From contig CM034105.1 of NCBI GenBank assembly GCA_019914945.1, forward strand, positions 9,362,001-9,426,000: 64,000 bases of DNA. The letters run 5' to 3'. This DNA comes from Typha latifolia. Lineage: Eukaryota > Streptophyta > Magnoliopsida > Poales > Typhaceae. Within the stretch, counting starts at the first letter, position 1; each line of letters starts with the position of its first letter. Position numbers and translations under genes: made by a program. Shown piece after piece: positions 11,001-20,000 of this stretch. The notes under the pieces were generated by a model. It was given only the letters and a program-made list of their open reading frames with translations. It did not search any database and was not told the origin of the DNA.

Positions 11001-14000
11001 AACCTAAGAAGTCTAAAGGGATGGTTCTAACCACTGTTGAACAAAATTTAAAGGAGTCCGATGATGAAGGTGATTTAGATGTTGAGATGTTGGCCATGTT
11101 TATTAAAAATTTTGAAGGAGAATTCTTGAGGCTACATTGTTTCTTCAACCAACAAGGTCCGACTATTCTATAAGATTTAAACTTTCGTCTTAAGGTTTAT
11201 TTAGACGAAAGATCAATCTCGAGGGCTACTAAGGTTGGGTATCGACCACGAGAAGCGGTGAATCGTGGGTTCTAGCGAGCAAGAGGAATAAAGTCGTGGG
11301 AATCGACGGGTTGTTTTGTGAGTCAATCTTGTAACTGCCATTATTCTAGTGATTGGTTTTGATCCGAGTTTGGATCCGTAGTTTTTTTTCACGTTAAAAT
11401 CTTGGCGTTCATCTCTGCTTTTGCTTTTTAATATTTCTTTCAATTTTTTTTTTAAGCAAATGAGTGTTATCATTGCTTAGGGTTTAAATACATATGTGTG
11501 TCTAGGTGTTTTTTTAATTGGTATCAGAGCAAAAGAAAAACCTAAAAAATGAAAAGTAATAAAAACATGCAAACCAAAACATAAATCCCTAAAAAACCAG
11601 TCCAAAGCACAAATCTCTAAAGAAGTATAAAGATACTCAAATTTCTGTATATCTAAAGGTTTTGTAAACAAATCACCTAACTGTTTCTCCGTCTCAACAT
11701 GTTTCAGTGCTATTACTTTGTTTTTAACTAACTCCTGTATAAAATGATGTCGGATATCATTGTGTTTTGTACGCGAGTGTTGAACATATTTTTTCGATAT
11801 ATTAATAGCATTTATATTGTCACAAAGCACCATCAATACCATAGTCTTTGACCATCTATTTCATCCACAATAATTGAGAGCAACAACTACTCGCTGCAAT
11901 TTACTCGGCCTTTGCAATGGATATCGAGTTTCGTTTCTTACTGTGTCAAGCAACCAGATTATTTTCAACATAAAAACAGCCACCTGAGATACTTTTCTGT
12001 CATCACATGAATCTGCTTAATCAGAATCTGTGTATATATGATAGCACCCGAGTCATAAGTAAACCAGATATCCAATTCAACTGTGTCACTGACATATTTT
12101 ATGATACGTTTCACGGCAAACAAATGTATCTCCTTAGATTCAAACTGAAATCTAGCACACACACACCCACACTAAATGCAATGTCTAGTCTAGTAGCAGT
12201 TAAGTGCAAAAGACTACCAATTATGCTCCTATATAGTGCCTGATCAACACTTTTTCTTGAAATATCTTTTTCTAGTTTGGTAGTTGTACTCATATGAGTT
12301 CTGATATGTTTTGCATTTTCTAACCCAAATTTCGTCACAAGATCTTTATCATAGTTGCTTTGAGCGATAAAAATCTCTCTCCAATTGAGTAATTTGAAGT
12401 CACAAAAAGAACTTTAACTCACCCATTATACTCATTTCAAAATGATTGTGCATGAGATCTGCAAACTTCTTAACTAAAGATTGACTCATTGCCCCGAAGA
12501 CATTGTTATCTACATATATTTGTGTCACAACTAAACTCTTGTTCTCACGTGTAATGAATAATGTCTTATTCACTTTCCCTTAAGTGAACACCGCATCCAT
12601 TAAAAAGTGGTCAACTTCTCATACCAAGCTCTTGGAGCTTGTTTCAGCCCGTAGAGAGCCTTTTTTAATTTAAACACATGAGAAGAAAATTTATAATCTT
12701 CGGAACTTATAGGTTGTTCCACATATACATAATCTTTGGAGAATTTTACCTCATAATCTTTATCACAAAATTGATTGATGCACAGTAGATTTGCTTTCAA
12801 GCCTTTAACATAAAGGACATTTTCAAGAATAGGAACACCTAGAGTACTTACCTTTCCCTTACCTATTACCTTGATTGAATTACCATCTTCAAATGTCACA
12901 ACTTTCCTTTCATGTTCTTCAAGATTAGAACATAAAAATTTGTCATCCGACATATGTCTTGAACAACCACTATCTAAATACCATAAGTTAGAATTTAAAG
13001 TTTTTAAGGCAGTATGCACAACATAACATTTCAAGTCACTTTTCTTGTCCCATATGGCTTTTGATTTTACCCCATAAATGCACTCCTAGGTTTTTATAAA
13101 AATTTGCAATGAGATCGAATATGCCCTAGAATTTTGCAATGAAAGCATGTTTGAACAAACCCTTTTTTACTCACCTTTTGTTGATGAGTGTATCTAAAGT
13201 TTACCTTGGCCGTCGTTAAAGATTTATCGGTTTGTTGATTCAACTTCAGTTTAGAGACATTCATCTAGAATTGCTTTGTAAATGTGGTTGATGACCTCAG
13301 GTTTTCTTCCTTTTATATACTTGCAGAAACAAAGATAGTTTTATTATTATTTGAATTACCAGTGTATCTAATACCATACTTGCCTTTTCTAGAAATCTGA
13401 GCGTTTAAAATCTCGTCAAGTTTGTTCTTTCCTTTAAGAAATGTCACTTCCTTCTGCAATCACTCTAGTTCAATTTCATCAGCCTTCATCTTATCTTTTG
13501 CATCGTCAAGTTGTTGAGTAAGGTTTTTGACATGTTCAAGTTCCAATTTGTACTTCTCAAATTAATTTCTTTTTTATTCGATTACCTTGAGTCGTTGAAG
13601 TAGTCTAAGATTGCTTTTCTTGAGTTTGAACGACTCTAGGTACAAGTCATTATATGGCTTTTGTATTTCTGATTCTTCTTCCTCAGCTGATAACACATTC
13701 TGATCATCGGTACTATCAGAATCAACAACAAAGTCAGTATTAAAAAGAAAGGAGATGAAAGCTACTAAGTTCTTTTCGTCTTTCTCAGAATCATCATCAG
13801 ATTTATCTTAGTCATCCAAAGTGACTTTCATAGCTTTACCCTTTCTCTTAAGACGATTAGGGCATTCTTGTGCGATGTGTCCAAAACTAGAACATTCAAA
13901 ACATCGAACTTTATTATCATAATTTTTATTTTTCTGTTTCACATTGTTGTTGTTCACCCTAGTATTCAAACACGGCCAACATCTCAACATCTAAATCGCC

Positions 14001-17000
14001 TTCATTATTAGACTCCTTTAAATTTTGTTCAACAGTGGTTAGGGCCATCCTTTTGGACTACTTAGGTTTTGAAAGGCTGAACACAAACGTTTGTAGATTT
14101 CTTACCAATTTTGTTCAACAGAAGTTAGGGCCATCCTTATTTTCCTCAATAGCTGTAACTTTCGCCTGAAACCTTTTTGGGAGAGACCTAAGGATTTTAC
14201 GAACAATTATATTTTTAGGAATTTTCTGTCCTAGGTTGAAATTGAAGTTGATTATATCATGCAGCTTTGCATAGAACTCATCAAATATCTCATTCTCCTC
14301 CATATGTAGAGTTTCAAAACTAGTAGTCAACCTCTGATGTTTCGAAATTTTTACAGTCACAGTTACTTCGTGAGTAGTTTTTAAGATCGGCCAAGTTTTT
14401 TTTGCTATCTGACAAATATAAATTCTTTTAAATTCTTCCAAGAAAACACAACTAAAAATTGCATTTATTGCCTTGCTATTCTATCCAATTTTTTTATAAT
14501 CTGCCCTATCACACGACTCCAACGGTTTCTCAACAAGCTTATCATTCACCAAGTACATTGGTGGACTCCAACCGTTCACAACGACAATCCCTACTCGCTC
14601 ATCTATAGACTTCAAGTAAGCTCTCATCCTAGCTTTCCAATATCGATAATTTGATCCATCTAGGATAGGAGGTTTAATAGATAATTGCCCATTTCTATAA
14701 AAATCTATGCCTATTTGATCTAGCTCTAAGGGTGAGAGAACCTGCTGTGATACCAATTAAAAGAACACTTAGACACACGTATATATTTAAACCCTAGGCA
14801 ATGATATCACTCATTTGTTTAAGTAAAAACCAAAAGAAATATTAGAAAACAAAAGCAGAGATGAAAGCCAATATTTTAACGTGGAAAAACTCAAACGGAA
14901 AAAAATCACGGATCTAAACTCGGATCAAAACTAATCACTAGAATAATGACAATTGCAAGACTGACTCACAAAACAACTCGTCGATCTCCACGACATTGTT
15001 CCTCTCAGTTTTGTTCGCTAGAATCCACGATTCACCGCTTCTCGTGATTGATATCTAACCTCAGTAATTCTCGAGATTGATCTTTCGTTTAAATAGCCCT
15101 TAAGATGAAAGTTTAAACCTTGTAGAAGAGTTAGACCTTGTTGGTTGAAGAAACGATGTAGCCAAATCCAAGTCTTATCCAAACTCACGAAAGTCTAAAA
15201 ATTGTAAACTACGTAAGTGCATTCGAACGCGGCCCGGTTGCGTTCGAACAACCTGATTTGGTCTCAGGTGCGTTCGAACGGATCCAACTACGTTCGAACG
15301 TTGTAGCTTGGTTTTCATAGGTTGCGTTCGAATGGGCAAGAACACTCCTCTGCATATGTGACGTGCTGTGAATGAGCAGGGTGCATTCGAACGACCCTTG
15401 ACTGCGTTCGAACGTGCGCAAAAACAACATTCTCAGTCTGTGCAAACGCCTGTACGAACGCCACTCTCTGTCTGTACGAATGCCTGTGCTCGCGTTCGAA
15501 CGCGCTGTGAACGTGGTGTGAACGCAAAGCCTTTTCTCCTTTGATCTTGCAATTCTTCAATCCAAATACTTCCTAGACTTTTATAAATGCTTATGTACAT
15601 GTCAAATGCTCATGTACATGTATAAAAACACTTAGAATATTTTGTACACAATTGCTAACAATAAAAATCTAACAAGGGACAGTGAAAACACAGAAATAAA
15701 CTCAGGGCCAGAAATGGAACTTAATCCATTCAGGAATTTCCAGAAAGACGAAATAGAAACACTAATCATGAGAACCCAAAATGGGGAACAAGTTGTAAGG
15801 AAAGGGAAAATATTTGTAAGAAATACTGAGGCCTATTTTATATACAGAAATCAAGATTCTAAGATACACAATTATGCAACATGGCCACTACAATTAGTAA
15901 GACCCATGACTCCTAAGGAAAAGAACATCGAACAAGCAGCTGTTAGCAGATACTATGGCGAAACCAAAAGAGCAACAAGCATCATTTTAAAATCTAGTCA
16001 ACCAGACGAATGGGGAGACACTATTAGAAAAGAAATTCTTAAAGGAACTTTTAAAAATAATTGAGAAAAATCCAAAACCAGAAGAACTCTCATATACAAA
16101 ATTGAAATAGCTTTAAATGGGGAAAAAACCAATGGATGACTAAAGATTAAATTCAGAATAAATTGAAGACGATTTTCTGAAGACAATAATCCGAAAAATT
16201 GCATATGTAATTAAAAATCAGAAGATTCTCCGACGAGTGAGCATCGTCTTATTTGCAAGTGAAATAGACGATCTTCCGACATCGCCTTACTAGAGCTAAG
16301 AGGCATCAGTTATCAATCTGTTGTATTCGGGGATCCTCGCATCAAAATATGATTTGCTTCGGTCCAAAACTCCCTTCGCTCGAGCAAAAGAAAAGCACTT
16401 GCTCTAGTAGAATTTAGTCTCCTTCTCGCTCAAACAATTTCCACTTACAAACCGGTCGGGGTTTTACATCTCCTTACTAAAGATGTGACGGAACTTAAAG
16501 TTGAGCTTGGAGAAGTATGACTGAGGTTCTCAAGGAGGGAGCTACAGAAGAGAAGCAAAAAACCTATCCACTCTCAAAACAAAAAACAATAAAGTTAAAC
16601 CATGAATACAAACAAAAACACCTCCATCAGAAGGTTTATTCTGATAACCTTGAGTCATGCAGAACTTAGGAAAACAGTATATCCCATTAATATTGTTGAA
16701 AGAACTCAGAAAATTTTCTATTGTCAAGCCATTGTTGTTGCAAAGGAAAACTACGAGAAAGAAGGGTACCACTATCATGTAGGAATACTTGCGGATAATG
16801 CTTCCAAAAATACTGCGACTAAATTCGTAAGGAAAAAATTTGATGAATGGGATGGAAGAGTTATCCATGTAAAATTTCATAAGTCATGGGCAAGTGTTGT
16901 TTCTTACATTCTTAAAGAAGATGAAAAACCATTGATATGGGGAGATTTTAGTTTGGCTCAACTCAAAGATATTTGTAACAAAAAAAAAACCAGCATAAAA

Positions 17001-20000
17001 AGATAGAAAAACCTACACAGGGGGAGCTTCTGGAACGATTAGAAGAAAAAAAAGATATACTAGAAATCTATGACGACGACCTACTTAGAGAAAAGATACT
17101 TTCCGCACTCCTGAGAATTAAGGAAGCCTTTGAGGATCTAGTTATAAGAAAAATGAAAACAGAAACTTGGGAAAGTAGAATTAAGGCTTACTTAGAAGAA
17201 AAGGGAAATCCAAAGGAATACACTATTGAAGAACTACAGGAAAAGTATCTACTTTTGGACTGGATAGCATATCAATTGTGCTTCAGAAGACCTTTAAAAA
17301 CAAAACAACTTTTCTTATATGGGGAACCAAGTACACAAAAAACTTTAATTTTCTAACTTTTACAAAAAGTTTTGAATATATACTTTGTTAGTTCCAAAAG
17401 GAATGATTTTACGAGAGCGAATAACTATTATGATTTATGGGTCTTTGATGAATTTCATGAACCAAGTGAAGACTCTGGGATTCAAGGTACGACAAAAGAG
17501 GGAACCGCTTTTGCTAATACCATTTTAAAAGTACTAGATGGACAAGAATGTAGACTTGATTCAAAATATGCTAGGATTTTTACCAAAAGGCAAAATGTAC
17601 CCATTATTATGATTGCGAACAGTCTGCCCTCAGCTATGCTGAAACATGGACCCTTCAGAGCAAGATTTGAAGGGGTTGGTTTCAAGTTAGAGAGGGAAAA
17701 TTTTGAAAATTGGAAATATTGGAGTGAGAAAAAAAAGACAGTTTGGTAAAGGTTTAGGAAAGATAGGATTTGCTGGGATGTTGAGAAGAAATAGGAAATT
17801 TGGTAAGAAGTTTAGGGAAAGAAGGAATTGGTTGGGATTTAACAGAAATTAAGAGCCAAAAATGAAAATTTTTGAAATTTTGAAACATTGAAAATTTCTT
17901 TTTTTTTTTTTTTTTACACCAAAGAGACATGCTATTTTCTCTCTTTCTTTTATTTCAGCAGAAGAGACGTGTTGTTTTCTCATTTTTTTCTCTTTTTTTC
18001 TTTTTTTTTCAATCTATAAAAAATAAATAAAGATGGAACAGTAGATCACTGAATAATGCAACAACAATTAATTTTTTGAAGGACTTGGAATTTTACGCGG
18101 TGGTGATTCTGCTATGACAACACTCTTTTTGTTCCTCGTCGACGGTAATTTTCTTGCTCGTCTTGACATTCCGGTGTTCGTGGAACGATTGGTCGTGCGA
18201 AGAATAAATGTGGAGCGGCGTAGAACCTAGGAGGAGGGACGTCCATAAACTAGGATCCTTCGCTCTGATACCAAAAATGATGCAAAACGTGGTGGAGAAA
18301 GATGAAAGAGAAAAATAAAAAGGGAAGGAATGGGGTTTCACACCTCCACCCTAAGAAATGGTTTCACACCAAAATTCTCCAGAGAACAAAATCACATGAA
18401 CTGTTATTAAGCTCCAAAAAAAATATAACGAGTCTATATATAGACCTACAATGGAATTAAGCAAAAAACACCTTACATAGAAAATAAACAAAAGACACCC
18501 TAAATAAATCAAAATTAGAACCAGATCCTTATAGGAGGGATCATCAACTGTTGGCGCCTCCTGCGCTAGTACATACGCCGTCGCGTCTTATCAGTGATGT
18601 CCGCATCACACTTGTAATGCGACTGTTAACTTCATCATGTTCCTCCTTTTTTTAAACTATTTTCATATCTGAAGGCTTTTTTGGAGACTTCTAGGTTACA
18701 TATTACAGTCGTCATCTATGATGGATAATAAGTTCCTTGCCTAATTAAACCTTTTCGATTGTCTTCATTTGGTTTAGCTTGGGGCTACTTACCAGGATTA
18801 CATGTGCCAGAGTTTAGTTATGATGACACCTATCAATTTTTCATGGAGCCTTCCAATTTTTGCTGATTTATCTACTCTGCTGAAAGGATTGGATCATGGT
18901 GATGAGCGGTGGCTTATTGGAACTTATCTTCTTCATCCTTGTTATTCGCTCTTCATTTTTGTCAATTGTAATATTGCCCGGCAAAATAGACACTAATCCA
19001 GATCATGGATATGTTTATTCATTGGTCATGAGACTCATAACATCATGCTTGAAGCAGATAGTTAACAAAGTACAGTCCATTCCTGAAAAAACTAGCTTCC
19101 ACTTCTTTGAATTTTTTAATTCTACTACTATAGCAAGTCTCCTGAATATACACTACACTAATATCTTTAGCTCATCATAGTATTTTAATTACATTTCAGA
19201 AAATATGTCAGGTTGAAAATAGAAACTGTCTTTCTGATCCTGAGAAAATTTAAAACTGAATGTTAATGAAGACAGTGATTCCTGATTTAACACAGAATAA
19301 AAGTATCTCATTTTTCTTTTACTTTCAAGATGTATGTATCTTCTAAACTGCCTAGCTAGTAAGATTAGGATAATTGCTACGTGTTAGATGGCATATCATT
19401 TGTTTGAATGTTAATCATATACAATTTTTCATCTCTCAATATTTATTATTGTGGTATTTTGATGCAGACCCAAGAATTTCTAGTTTTGGGTAGCCAAATC
19501 CTTACGGAGCTAAGGGACAATATTTACTGTTTGACGGATAAACTGATGGAGACAGCAGGGCAACATGATCCTTCTGGTTATTTCCTCATTGAAGTATAGC
19601 CTATGTTTATGTTCAACTCGAATTATTGATTATTCCAGATATATTACTAATGTTACTAATGCTCGTTTTGTTTGTCACTCTTTTCTCAATGCAGGATACC
19701 TTCTGCAATGATTTGAGAAATCCTTCTGCTAATGACTATAGTAAACCTATATTTGACTGGCTTAAGAGTTGCAAGTCTGAGGCAGAAGAGAAGTGGGAAG
19801 TCATAATGTCTGGTATATTGAAGAAAAAGCAAAAGGAGTTGTTAGGGGATTTAGAGATATCCAAGATACCTAACTTTAAAGCTGCGGAGATGCATAAAAC
19901 TCAATTTTCTGACCTGAGATTTCGACTTGGTGCTGGATATTTATACTGTCATCAGGTGCATTCTTCTCTCTTAACAGTGCAGTAAAACTTCACATTCTTT

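Larger units (their letters stand above)
8916..15674. mobile_element. Rearranged, partly inverted copia nest inside GYP1
   Basis: Parts of one copia family lie head to head. + strand: 3' internal end 8916-9317, full LTR 9318-10317, primer site and gag 10318-11106, then a 3' LTR fragment 11107-11516 with primer site. - strand: LTR 15674-14758, primer site, gag 14740-13808, protease fused to an RT remnant 13034-12600, RT/RNase H end 12338-11477. The two halves meet near 11530. The block separates the rep-like segment from gypsy pol. Insertions plus unequal and inverted recombination are the likely cause. Confidence 0.8.
6148..18608 (-). mobile_element. GYP1: Ty3/gypsy LTR retrotransposon carrying an antisense CRESS-like rep and a nested copia block
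   Basis: Two direct 331-bp LTRs (6148-6478 and 18278-18608) flank 11.8 kb. Flanking pentamers CACCT (6143-6147) and CACTT (18609-18613) are a target duplication with one change. On the - strand the order is: 5' LTR (right), initiator-Met-type primer binding site, leader, antisense rep-like segment (17852-15675), copia block (15674-8916), gypsy RT, RNase H and integrase (8915-6631), 3' LTR (left). No gypsy gag or protease was seen. The LTRs differ at about 28 positions by eye (8-9 %), so the insertion is old. It sits in a SNAPC3 intron, antisense to that gene. Confidence 0.88.

Noticed and set aside
16602..17852. Helitron RepHel as the source of the HUH domain
   Set aside because: Helitron Rep has a two-tyrosine motif and an SF1 helicase; here there is one YxxK motif and SF3-type Walker A, B and C motifs.
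15675..18277. A geminivirus-type replication origin (stem-loop with a conserved nonanucleotide)
   Set aside because: None found by eye on either strand, so no origin is claimed and a geminivirus assignment is not supported.
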